The position numbers and the translations under genes are program-made. The notes beneath the pieces are model-generated. The model had not been told where the DNA came from. It searched no databases and saw nothing but the letters and a program-made list of their open reading frames with translations. A stretch of 64,000 nt of DNA. It comes from Nemertoderma westbladi (Eukaryota > Xenacoelomorpha > Nemertodermatida > Nemertodermatidae). The DNA lies in contig JAUCBJ010001007.1 of the NCBI GenBank assembly GCA_032718475.1, forward strand, positions 1-64,000. The letters are read 5' to 3'. This document shows, in pieces, positions 34,654 through 44,313 of this stretch (positions are counted from its first letter, which is position 1; each line of letters opens with the position of its first letter).

Positions 34654-37600
34654 ATGTCTGACACTCAGCAAAACCTGTCAGACAGTCTAATCGATACAAC
34701 CATCTGTGACACAGATAGGAGTGTGGAGCGATTAAGAAAGGAGTTCAGCTCACCTCCTACTGAAAGAAAGGTCATCCCTCCAGTAGTAGTATCAGACCCT
34801 AAGCTAATCCAACACCATAGGTCTATCATCGGCACTCGGGCCCAAGTCAAACGGAACCAGGAAGCAGCTGTCCAACAGCAGCAACATCCTAGTCAAGAAA
34901 CTTGTTCCCAGCGATCCGATAGCTCCAGTAGTGCGGATACTGCAGAGCTGACCCCCGAATGCGGAGTGCAGATGGCGGCTACAGCCTACTCGGATCCCCT
35001 TCTCACCCTTCCTGCCGCAGTGCTAACTACTATATTGATTGCGGTGGAAGAACATCAAGCCGATTGGGCGAGAAGTATGAGAGCGACCCAAGATAGTTAT
35101 GCGGGATACGCCAGGGAAGAATTGATGTCTATTGTCGAGTCACAATGGAACTTTCCCGGACCCGGACTCCCGTTTGATTTGTCCGAAGCTACTTGGGAAG
35201 ATATACACAGGATGGGAGTGACTAAAGATACAATGGATCCAGCTGTTTGGAAGAGGTCGGCAGCAGGATATGTGCAGGGATTCTTCGGCTCCTTAGAGCG
35301 ATTGGAAGAACAACTGTTTCGACAACCCCAAGGACCTCAAGAGCAGGAAGAGCTGCTTTATCAAGTACGTGAAAGAACCCTACGCATTAGACTAATCTTA
35401 TCAGCCTTTGAGGAAACTTCCAAAAGAAGACAGGACACGTCGCTGCAGGTTGCTGTCAAAACTTGGTTCCAGCGGGTAGGTCTCAAAGTACAAGAAACGG
35501 CCCAGTGGAAATCCCAGCTGGCTGAGAGACTAACTTATGAAGAACCAACCGATGCCACCCTTTCTCAAGTGGAAAGCGAAGTGACCGCAGAGAGACCACG
35601 AACGAGAGACGCCATCGACATTTATCTGTCCGACTATCAGCGATTCCTAGGAGACGAAGAGTTGAGGAGATGGCTGTCTGGACTTTCCCCTAATAGTGAA
35701 GGAACCCAGCGTGTGTTGGACTCAATCGATGCTGAAATGTTAGCTGCAAACCAAGCTGAATTTGATGAAAAACTTCGCCTCGCTAGAGTCCAGGAAGAAG
35801 AAGTAAAGAAAAGGCGGATAGAGGACCGAAAAGCAGCGGCAATCGCAGAAGCAGAAGCGGAAAGAAAGGAGGCAGCGGCAAAAGCAGAAGCAGAAGCACA
35901 AAGAAAGGCGGAAAAGGCAGTGGCAGAAGCAGAACGTAGAGCGTCGGAGCAGACTACCCAACTGGAGTTGGAAAATCTGCAAGAGACGCAAGACAACATA
36001 AATAAACAGTTAACTGCTAGTCGAATGCAGATGATGAGACGATCTACTCCAAAACGCCAGGGATACACATCATCGGAGGAAAGCGAAACCACCGATCCTG
36101 AAGGCGGAGGAAATAGATCTCGTCTAAGCAGGCGTAGAAAAACATCTCACCGCCACAAATTGCCTAATTTGCCCCCGGCGGTTAGAAGACAACTAACTAG
36201 CGCAGACTTAGGCAATACAGAACCCACAGAACAAATTATTCAGGTCAAAAGACTCCCTACAATAGTTGATGAGCCTGAAATAATTAGGCCTGTCGTTCCC
36301 AAAGTCACTTCTGTGCTAGAGACCCCTGTACTTCCAGAGCTTAACTCTAAATTCCCTTTACACAGTACTACACTGCCTGTACCCGGTAGAACAGTCCATG
36401 AGAATATCCCTGTCCTGGAAGCAGAGAGAGAAATCAAAGATTTGTCTCCCGTCGTCCAGCGTCGGCCCGCTACAATGTTGGCGACTCCCGCTTCGGCGGT
36501 CGAGTGGGTAGAGGAGGGACGGCGGGGGATGAACCTCCTGCTCGGACAGATGCAGGAGACTGTCCACCAACTTAAGGGAACAGTAAGGGAAGGTAGGGCA
36601 GAATTGCAGGAAGTGCAGCAAAGTATCGCACTGGAACGCGACAAATTAGTCAATATACAAAAAGGCATACCAATACCCCCTGTAACATTGTGTCAACCTG
36701 TTAGGTCTGAAGTATTACATGCGCAAGGTGTGGAGCCTACACGCATCTATACTGCTAGTGAAGTAGAAACTCCTATAGCAAACCCTATTAAGGGTGATTA
36801 TAGACCTGTTATTAATGATATTCCCTATAGACATGATAATGATCCGAGAAATTTATATACCGATAATTCGATATTAAATAACACGATGGCCCAAGAAAGC
36901 TTTACGCGTCAGATGGCTAGAACAGAAGCCCGCCAAGCGGTCAAAGTGGGAGAGATCGTCAAATTCAATGGAGATGAGATGAAATGGTTACCTTTCAACG
37001 AATATTACAAAGACAGCATACAGAACTCTGTACTATCTAACGGAGAGAAACTTAGGTTCCTCATCAAGTGCTTGGAAGGACCTCCCAAGTTAATGGCGTT
37101 AAAGTTTATTGGACATCCAGAAGGATTAAGACAAGTTTGGGATACATTAAACATCAGGTATGGTAACCAGGATAACATAGCTAAGTATTTGTATGCAAAA
37201 TTAGTAGCCCCCCGAAACTTCCTTAGTAGCGGGATTATAGAGTTTTCCGATGAGATTCAGGAGATCTGTAGACAATTGGACTGGTTAGGTAAGTCTCATG
37301 AATACCAGAGTTCCATGGTTATTGGAGCAGTAGTCTCTACTTTACCAAAGGGTGGAGTATGTACACGCTGGGACAAGAAAGTGTTGTATATGAATGAGCA
37401 ACAACGACGAAGCCCTACCATGGCTGATCTCATGTCCTTCTTAGATGGTGAGGTAAAACTACAACTCATCAAGCAGTCCAGAGAGAAAACATCGGAAAAT
37501 AAGGTAAGTGAGAAACCCGCTTCTAGGAGAAGAGTAACACCGGTGTGTTACACTGACGACGGCGAAAGCCAAGCTTCTCAAGAAGAGGACAGCAGAAAAG

Positions 37601-38310
37601 ACACCGATCGATCTTACTATGTTGACAAAACCTCAAAAGACGTAAGTAAATACAAGGCTCGAAACAACGATAGGAGAGAACAGGTTGCCAAGACCCCTCC
37701 TCAGTCTCCTAACAGAATGCACCGTAGAAAACCCGAAGAAAGAACGAGAGTGCATCAAGTTACCCAAGGTAAAGTGAGTAACATAAAACCTAACTGTGCG
37801 CTGTGCGACGGGACCCACCGTTTGAGTGCGTGTGCTGAATTTCTAAAGAAATCCCTTGTAGACAGACGTGCAGTCGTGTGGGACAAGCGGTTATGCTATA
37901 ATTGCCTCAGACCAGGACACCAACGGCGAACCTGTTACTCTGACATAAAGTGTGCAAAGTGTGGCGCAAAACATCACATCTTGTTACACAGTGAGTTCGA
38001 ACGAGACAAACAGAGTCAGGTAAGTGAGCCCGAACTACATGTCCAATTCAGTGATGTAAATGACACTGATCAGGAGTCTGAGATGGAAGGATTCTATACT
38101 GACGAATTCTCCGACGCCAACGAATCCTGTTATCTAATCAATACCGCAGTGTATCGAGCACTTACTTATGAAAAGGACACCAACAATGAGTTTCCCCCAA
38201 CTACTTTTGCCAGACAACCATCTTGGAAAGCTCCAACTTCCAACGTAGGAATCAGAGAATTTCCTGTAGTGCAGGTAAAAGAGTTCACGGTCCTAACAAA
38301 AGTTACATAG
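34654..38310 (+). CDS. gag: Gag polyprotein of the giant BEL/Pao element (1218 residues)
   Basis: An ATG at 34,654 opens a continuous frame. The N-terminal ~370 residues have no recognised domain. A charged Ala/Glu/Lys/Arg-rich region (about 380-450, for example AEAEAQRKAEKAVAEAE) should form a helix or coiled coil, followed by a basic Ser-rich stretch. Residues ~755-900 resemble the DUF1759 gag/capsid region of BEL/Pao elements (KFNGDEMKWLPFNEYYKDSI, GPPKLMALKFIGHPEGLRQV). From about 1048 there are three zinc modules: CALCDGTHRLSAC, CYNCLRPGHQRRTC and CAKCGAKHHILLH, the usual nucleocapsid layout. Gag builds the cytoplasmic particle and binds genomic RNA. The N-terminal extension makes it much longer than a usual BEL gag. 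The 3' end overlaps pol by 88 bases. Confidence 0.88.
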   Translation: MSDTQQNLSDSLIDTTICDTDRSVERLRKEFSSPPTERKVIPPVVVSDPKLIQHHRSIIGTRAQVKRNQEAAVQQQQHPSQETCSQRSDSSSSADTAELTPECGVQMAATAYSDPLLTLPAAVLTTILIAVEEHQADWARSMRATQDSYAGYAREELMSIVESQWNFPGPGLPFDLSEATWEDIHRMGVTKDTMDPAVWKRSAAGYVQGFFGSLERLEEQLFRQPQGPQEQEELLYQVRERTLRIRLILSAFEETSKRRQDTSLQVAVKTWFQRVGLKVQETAQWKSQLAERLTYEEPTDATLSQVESEVTAERPRTRDAIDIYLSDYQRFLGDEELRRWLSGLSPNSEGTQRVLDSIDAEMLAANQAEFDEKLRLARVQEEEVKKRRIEDRKAAAIAEAEAERKEAAAKAEAEAQRKAEKAVAEAERRASEQTTQLELENLQETQDNINKQLTASRMQMMRRSTPKRQGYTSSEESETTDPEGGGNRSRLSRRRKTSHRHKLPNLPPAVRRQLTSADLGNTEPTEQIIQVKRLPTIVDEPEIIRPVVPKVTSVLETPVLPELNSKFPLHSTTLPVPGRTVHENIPVLEAEREIKDLSPVVQRRPATMLATPASAVEWVEEGRRGMNLLLGQMQETVHQLKGTVREGRAELQEVQQSIALERDKLVNIQKGIPIPPVTLCQPVRSEVLHAQGVEPTRIYTASEVETPIANPIKGDYRPVINDIPYRHDNDPRNLYTDNSILNNTMAQESFTRQMARTEARQAVKVGEIVKFNGDEMKWLPFNEYYKDSIQNSVLSNGEKLRFLIKCLEGPPKLMALKFIGHPEGLRQVWDTLNIRYGNQDNIAKYLYAKLVAPRNFLSSGIIEFSDEIQEICRQLDWLGKSHEYQSSMVIGAVVSTLPKGGVCTRWDKKVLYMNEQQRRSPTMADLMSFLDGEVKLQLIKQSREKTSENKVSEKPASRRRVTPVCYTDDGESQASQEEDSRKDTDRSYYVDKTSKDVSKYKARNNDRREQVAKTPPQSPNRMHRRKPEERTRVHQVTQGKVSNIKPNCALCDGTHRLSACAEFLKKSLVDRRAVVWDKRLCYNCLRPGHQRRTCYSDIKCAKCGAKHHILLHSEFERDKQSQVSEPELHVQFSDVNDTDQESEMEGFYTDEFSDANESCYLINTAVYRALTYEKDTNNEFPPTTFARQPSWKAPTSNVGIREFPVVQVKEFTVLTKVT

Positions 38311-41300
38311 TGAACGCCCTTCTTGACTCCAGCAGCACAGGAACATTCATCGATCAAGAACTAGCCGAAGATATCTTTGCTGGACAACCCAAATTTCGGA
38401 CTAAATTGAATATGTCAGGAATTATGCAGGTTTGGAAATCTACCCTAACGGCAGATTACTATGTAGGTGTGTTGTCCACCCCCCAGGATAAGTTAGGAGC
38501 ACAAGGTATAAGGTCGGTAAAAATGGTAGCTATAAAGAACTTCGCTACTACTCAAGCAGACCTTTATAATTGGGACGAGGATGAGAGCATCCAACATCTT
38601 AAGATACCTCGATTCCAGACAGATTATCCTGGAGTGCAAATACTCATCGGCCAAAACGCGCATGAGGCGCTCGAAACATTAGAGAAACGGCCTGCTCAAC
38701 CACAGCCACTGCAAACCTATGCGGTAAGAACTAGAGTAGGTTGGTACTTTACTGGCCCTTCCCACAGGACTCTCGAAGAGAGAATGCCACAAGAACGAAT
38801 ATACCAAGTAAACGATTGGGAAGTGGAGAGCAGTGAGGTGGACGAACTAACTGAGGAAACACCATACTCCTCAGATAATGACGACATCTACCAACTCTTC
38901 GATGAAGAGAACACAATCGACCTACTTACAGAAAACCAAACTTGGAAAAATCAGGTGAACCTATGTCAACTGATTCGCCCATCGGAACCCATCGCTTACA
39001 ATGACGAACTAAACGATGAGATAGAGCGCTACAACGCTAGAACTCGGGACGAACTAGCCATACGATTCTTTACTCAAGAACTGGTAGAGCCCAATTCATA
39101 TGATAAGGCCCTATCGATAGAAGAAGAAAGAGCCAAGCAAATCCAGGAAACAACTACACGTTTTTTAAAGGACCAAGGTAGATATGAAATCGGCCTACCA
39201 TTTCGAAAACGAGAACCTAGATTTATAAATAACAGACCCTTGGCAGAGAAAAGAATCGCTCAATTACATCGACGCCTTACGGCTAATGCTTCAGCTAAAG
39301 AAATGTACCAAACTCAGCTGAAGAAATTTATAACAAAGGGATACGCGGAGCGAGTACCGGAAGGAACACCAGTGACCGAGAGAATGTATTACTTAACACA
39401 TCATTACGTTCCCAAACCCGGTAAACCCCACGAAGTACGAGTCGTATCCGATGGCTCCGCCCTATATATGGGCCAATCCCTCAATTCCGAGTTGTTACCA
39501 GGACCCAACTTACTCCAATCTTTGTTGGGAATACTTTTAAGATTAAGACAATATTCCATCGCGTTCGCCTCCAATATAGAAGGAATGTTCTTACAAGTCA
39601 AGGCGCTGGATAGAGATAGAGACAGCCTGAGATTTCTGTGGTGGCCGGAAGGAGACCTCAATCAGAAACCGGTAGAGTACTGGATGATCATCCAGGCTTT
39701 TGGAATCATATCAAGCCCTTCCAATGCCTGCTCCGTGGTGCGAACCACTGCGAATGACAAACGAGACTCCTTCTCAAAAGAGGTGATAGACAACATCAAA
39801 CGGAATATATACATGGATGACAATTTAAGGTCCCTTCCATCAGTAGAAGAAGCCATAGATGTCGCAAAAGGAACGGTAGAGTGTTTGAAAAGAGGTGGAT
39901 TTCGACTGACGAAATTCACCAGCAACTCCCGTGAGTTTCTGGAAGCGATACTGGTAGCAGACCGAGGAGCGAAAGACCTAGACTTAATAAAGGACGATCT
40001 TCCTGAAACCAAGACGCTTAGCTTGAAGTGGGACACTGAAAGAGACATCCTGTTTTTTCAGTTAAAACAGCGAGATAATCCAGTTCGGACCAAACGGATT
40101 TGTTTAAGTATCCTGAGCACTTATTTCGACCCATTGGGATTTATTAGCCCAGTTATATTGATTGCTCGGAGTTTAGTACAACAAATGTGGCTTGAAAACC
40201 ACTCATGGGACGATCCGCTTAAGGGAGAATTGTTAAAGAAATGGATGAAATGGGAAGATTCTCTACCTGCCATCGAGAACTTTATAATTTCCCGTGCATA
40301 TTTTGGCCATGTTCTTCCTACGTATTCTTATCAACTCCATGTGTTTGGAGACGCCAGCGACATGGGAATAGGTATAGTATCATATCTGCGAGTCGAAACT
40401 CCGGATGGAATCAAAGTCGCCTTGGTTACCTCTAAGGCATTGATTAACAACAAGTTAAAGGTTCCTCGAGCGGAGTTAAAGGCGGCTTTATACGCTACAG
40501 CCATCGGCCGGAATGTAACGAAACAAATCGACTATCCACTGGAGAAAACGGTTTATTGGACCGACGCTTTACTCGTGTTGGAGTATCTAACCAATGAAGT
40601 CTGTCAGTTCAGCGTTTTTGTTACTAACAGGGTAGCTATTATTCTTAGTCGCACGAAGATAGATCAATGGAGACATTGCCCTGGTACGATTAATCCAGCC
40701 GATATCGCCTCCAGGGGAGCAACTCCACAGGAACTGATAGATACTCCAGACTGGTTGGGTGGACCCGACTTCCTGAGCAAGGAAGAGGATAAATGGCCTC
40801 CTCACCTTACTACGGCGGAGATTAGACAAGCCAAGGGAGCGGAGACAGTCAAACCTAAAACCCGGGCGAGTAAATCGAAGTTATTTAAACCGACTATCGA
40901 TCTATCTGTATTACATGCTTCCGGAAACGATGCTTCGGATCCACAATCCCTCGCCACAAATAAGTCTGTTGTGGAAATTAGAGATAGAGATTGGACATCT
41001 GGAATACCAGACATCTCGCAAGGAATCTCACCCATGCTGCAGAGAGCAATGCATCACTACAGTTCCTGGAATCGGCTCTGTAAAGCCGTCACATATTTAA
41101 GGAGATGTTTTCATCATCACTACTCCAGGACGAAGACCATTAGTGATACCGCTCCATTGACATCTGCGCAAGTTCATGTTATTAAAAACTTACCCAAATA
41201 TAAGACATCTGACCGTTTTCTAAAGGAGAAAATTAGCCACCAGGAGCATGAAGAAACAAATAAGCAGATACTGAGACTCCTGCAATGCTATGAGGATTCC

Positions 41301-42668
41301 GATAAGTATTTCCTGTTGTTGAGAAATCCGCAGATGCGCTTAAGGGATCGATTCTCTAGCACAATGATAGATGGGTTAATACGTGTTGGAGGAAGACTCA
41401 CCAATGCGCCATTATCCTTTGACACTAAATTCCCCATACTCATTACAAATCTTGAAGTACAAATCAAGATGATTGTAGATGTCCACAGCAAACTTTATCA
41501 TGCTGGTAGAGAACGAGTTCTTAGCGAAATTCGAACTCGCTATTATTTTGATAAACCCCGTAGAGCTCTGAACCAAGTTCTTAGGAACTGCATACCCTGT
41601 AGGAAAGCATTCAGTAGGCCTTTAACACAGCGAGAGGCAGAATTACCTAGGGAACGAGTAAGCTTCTATGAACCACCTTTTACTAATACTGGTGTAGATT
41701 TATTTGGCCCTATCGAAGTATATCGTGCGAGGACTATAGTCAAGAGATGGTGTGTCATCTTCGTATGCATGACTTGTAGAGCCATCCATCTCGATATGGT
41801 GAACGATCTATCTACCAACAGCTTCGTCTTAAGTTTACGCCGACAGATCGCTCGCTTCGGGACGAGTAATACCATGAGATCGGACAAGGGAACGAACTTC
41901 ATTGGTGCCAACAACGAAATACAGGCTTACGTGAAGGACTGGAACCAAAGACAGGTGGACGATCAGCTAAGGATAACAGCGTCTAGCTGGACCTTCAACG
42001 CCGCCGACGCCCCTTGGTGGGGAGGAAGTTGGGAGAGATTAATTAGAAGTGTCAAAACCGCATTTCACTTTATAGTGCCATGCCGCGCGTATCTCACCGA
42101 CGAACTTTTGCGGACGTTAATGGAGGAAATAGCTGCCTATCTCAACGAGAGACCGCTTATGCCAGTTTCATCGAGTCCCGATTCCCTGGAAGCTCTAACA
42201 CCCGCGCACTTCCTACTGAAGAAACCTGTAGCCATGCTCCCACGATCGGAGATTGCCGACGGAGACGAATACTGCCGTCAAACTTGGCAACTTATGCAGT
42301 TGCTATCCCGTCGTTTCGCTGACCATTTCGAGAAACATTATCTGCCCACGCTACAACTTCGAACTAAGTGGTTTGCGCAGCAAGAAAACGTCAGCGCCGG
42401 AGATATGGTGCTTATTGTAGATCCAGACCTCCCACGTAAACGGTGGCAGACAGGTCGTATCATCGAGACCCACATCTCGGATGATGGTTTAGTACGCTCG
42501 GTAGAACTCATCGTCAACTTCAAGAAGCCAGGCATAATCTTTGACGCAACAACTCAATCGCCCAGTTGGTCGTTTATGTTTACTGAAAAGAGACAGAGAA
42601 CTCTCCGGAAACTACGGAAGGCAAGACACTCTTCCCACGACCACCTCCCTAATTCCTCAAACATCTAG
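38223..42668 (+). CDS. pol: Pol polyprotein of the giant BEL/Pao element: protease-RT-RNase H-integrase
   Basis: The 1481-codon frame is -1 relative to gag and has no ATG at its opening, so it is probably made as a gag-pol fusion. Protease: ALLDSSSTGTFID (D35), a variant close to the D-D-A-S-T type seen in some BEL families. A BEL-typical RTRVGWYFTGP precedes the RT. RT: HHYVPKPGKPHEVRVVSDGS, motif A as ASNIEGMFLQ, and motif C as YMDD (D532, D533). The motif A position is Asn451 (codon AAT at 39,573), whereas the second Pao copy in this window has Asp (TSDIES), so catalysis may be lost. RNase H: FGDAS, RAELKAAL and WTDAL. Integrase: an HHCC module (HSKLYHAGR ... CIPCRK) and the triad D1159 (GVDLFG), D1221 (RSDKG), E1271 (SWERL). 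A GDMVLIV/W-TGRI C-terminal module ends it. Confidence 0.9.
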   Translation: MESSNFQRRNQRISCSAGKRVHGPNKSYIVNALLDSSSTGTFIDQELAEDIFAGQPKFRTKLNMSGIMQVWKSTLTADYYVGVLSTPQDKLGAQGIRSVKMVAIKNFATTQADLYNWDEDESIQHLKIPRFQTDYPGVQILIGQNAHEALETLEKRPAQPQPLQTYAVRTRVGWYFTGPSHRTLEERMPQERIYQVNDWEVESSEVDELTEETPYSSDNDDIYQLFDEENTIDLLTENQTWKNQVNLCQLIRPSEPIAYNDELNDEIERYNARTRDELAIRFFTQELVEPNSYDKALSIEEERAKQIQETTTRFLKDQGRYEIGLPFRKREPRFINNRPLAEKRIAQLHRRLTANASAKEMYQTQLKKFITKGYAERVPEGTPVTERMYYLTHHYVPKPGKPHEVRVVSDGSALYMGQSLNSELLPGPNLLQSLLGILLRLRQYSIAFASNIEGMFLQVKALDRDRDSLRFLWWPEGDLNQKPVEYWMIIQAFGIISSPSNACSVVRTTANDKRDSFSKEVIDNIKRNIYMDDNLRSLPSVEEAIDVAKGTVECLKRGGFRLTKFTSNSREFLEAILVADRGAKDLDLIKDDLPETKTLSLKWDTERDILFFQLKQRDNPVRTKRICLSILSTYFDPLGFISPVILIARSLVQQMWLENHSWDDPLKGELLKKWMKWEDSLPAIENFIISRAYFGHVLPTYSYQLHVFGDASDMGIGIVSYLRVETPDGIKVALVTSKALINNKLKVPRAELKAALYATAIGRNVTKQIDYPLEKTVYWTDALLVLEYLTNEVCQFSVFVTNRVAIILSRTKIDQWRHCPGTINPADIASRGATPQELIDTPDWLGGPDFLSKEEDKWPPHLTTAEIRQAKGAETVKPKTRASKSKLFKPTIDLSVLHASGNDASDPQSLATNKSVVEIRDRDWTSGIPDISQGISPMLQRAMHHYSSWNRLCKAVTYLRRCFHHHYSRTKTISDTAPLTSAQVHVIKNLPKYKTSDRFLKEKISHQEHEETNKQILRLLQCYEDSDKYFLLLRNPQMRLRDRFSSTMIDGLIRVGGRLTNAPLSFDTKFPILITNLEVQIKMIVDVHSKLYHAGRERVLSEIRTRYYFDKPRRALNQVLRNCIPCRKAFSRPLTQREAELPRERVSFYEPPFTNTGVDLFGPIEVYRARTIVKRWCVIFVCMTCRAIHLDMVNDLSTNSFVLSLRRQIARFGTSNTMRSDKGTNFIGANNEIQAYVKDWNQRQVDDQLRITASSWTFNAADAPWWGGSWERLIRSVKTAFHFIVPCRAYLTDELLRTLMEEIAAYLNERPLMPVSSSPDSLEALTPAHFLLKKPVAMLPRSEIADGDEYCRQTWQLMQLLSRRFADHFEKHYLPTLQLRTKWFAQQENVSAGDMVLIVDPDLPRKRWQTGRIIETHISDDGLVRSVELIVNFKKPGIIFDATTQSPSWSFMFTEKRQRTLRKLRKARHSSHDHLPNSSNI

Positions 42669-44313
42669 GGACTCCCCAACGTGATACGTCTGGAGTGGGT
42701 GTATGACTACATTGTTTTATCTATTTTATTATATTTTTATATGCGAACTTTATTATGTACTTTATTATAATCGTTTTTATTCAATTTTATTTAGTAGAAT
42801 GTTATTTTAGTGATTATTTAGTAGATTAGTGCAATGTATTAGTGTTTATTATGTACGTAATTACTTATAATATATATTTAGTGCGACGGCGAGAAAATAA
42901 TTATTTTTCTCTTTCCTTACTGTCCGTATCATATTGTAAATACGTGACTACAGTAAGATGAAATGTCCGTACTTAGTAAAGTACAATAAAGCCACTACTA
43001 TATTCAAGTATTATTGGTAGGCAGAGTATTAGGAATGCAAAGTTCAGATCCTCGTGTCTCGGCTAAACCAAGCTCTGGGTAGACCTTGGAAACGACTTGC
43101 CTCTTCACACTGACATTGCTTCGTGCGATATTGCTCTTCTACCTTATATTAAATAATACATATAGTAGCGTGATGTCCCTCTAACAGTAGCGTAAAACGC
43201 AAATAAATCTGTTAAACCTTTTGACCATCTGTAATTCTAGTCGATTAAGATATCGCGGCACCCACCGATATACTTGAAAGACAAATTCTAGAATCAGTGG
43301 TTAACGTCCCCAGACAAGTTCTGGAATAAATCGGTGCCCATCTTAAATATTAATTTAATATTTAGTAAAAATCTGTAAAATTCAGGTCCTTTGAAATTTC
43401 TAGTCAATTAAGATATCGCAGCACTTACCGATACTCTTAAAAGACAATTTTATAGAATTAAGGATCCTATGTCCCCAGACCTGCTCTGGAATCAAATTGT
43501 GTCAATTTTAACATCAAATAATAAAATTCACGGGAATAAATTCAAATTCATATTTTAAATGAATTTCATAAATTGTCATTTTGTACAATTTATAACATTC
43601 CCAAAATTCCATTAATTAATAGATCATGGGAGCGGAGATTCATCCTATTGAGTGTATTAGAGTGCGAGAATCTCCAACATATAGTCAATAGCCGATAAAA
43701 TTAATAAAATCATGCATAAAGAGGATATTGACAATTAAAGAATTATTATTAAATAGCATCCCAGATCTGTATGCATGAGAATTACCCTAATTCTACCGCT
43801 AGCATTCCATAATGTCACCATAGCAACACCCACGCTAGAATTAGAAGCAAGTTAAGAGAACAATAGAAAGCTTGTCACATTGCATAGCATAGAGAATACA
43901 TAGCACACTGTTAGTATCCAAGGATACACAGTAATAACGTGACATTCTGGAAGGCACTGACTAACGGACAAATGGCCTGTATGTGTATAATTGGTGACAG
44001 TTGTGTGGAATTTGTGCGTTTATAGGTGAATGTTACTGCTAAAGTATGTTTACAGTAGCTAGTCGCAATTGTAAAAGTAGCCCAACTCCCCTATAGAAAG
44101 AACCTAAGTGGATCCAAGCCTTTGGGACGGACAGTGGAGTGACTTGTGCCGGTTATCGTTGTCGTGCTGTTGCTACATGTTGGCGTAAACACCGCGACGA
44201 CGGTACATCGGCGCTGAGAATCCCACTGTCCGGGGGCAAAGAGAAGTAGGCAGCGACGCCCGCTCGCCTAAAATATAAACTTATTTTGATATTAATAAAC
44301 TCAGATAGCAGAT
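42669..44313 (+). other. Non-coding stretch between pol and the third reading frame
   Basis: 1.65 kb without a supported frame. It holds an AATAAA near 42,984 and a ~160-bp tandem duplication (about 43,230-43,355 and 43,395-43,510) with GTCRATTAAGATATCGCRGC and GTCCCCAGAC. There is an RFX-type X-box at 43,814-43,827 (GTCACC-AT-AGCAAC). Just before the next ATG, AAACTCAG and ATAGCAG could act as splice acceptors. Confidence 0.55.

Noticed and set aside
38318-38345. Mutated protease motif (DSSST instead of DSG) as proof of a dead protease
   Set aside because: Some BEL/Pao families use D-D/S-A-S-T, so this variant may be normal for the lineage.
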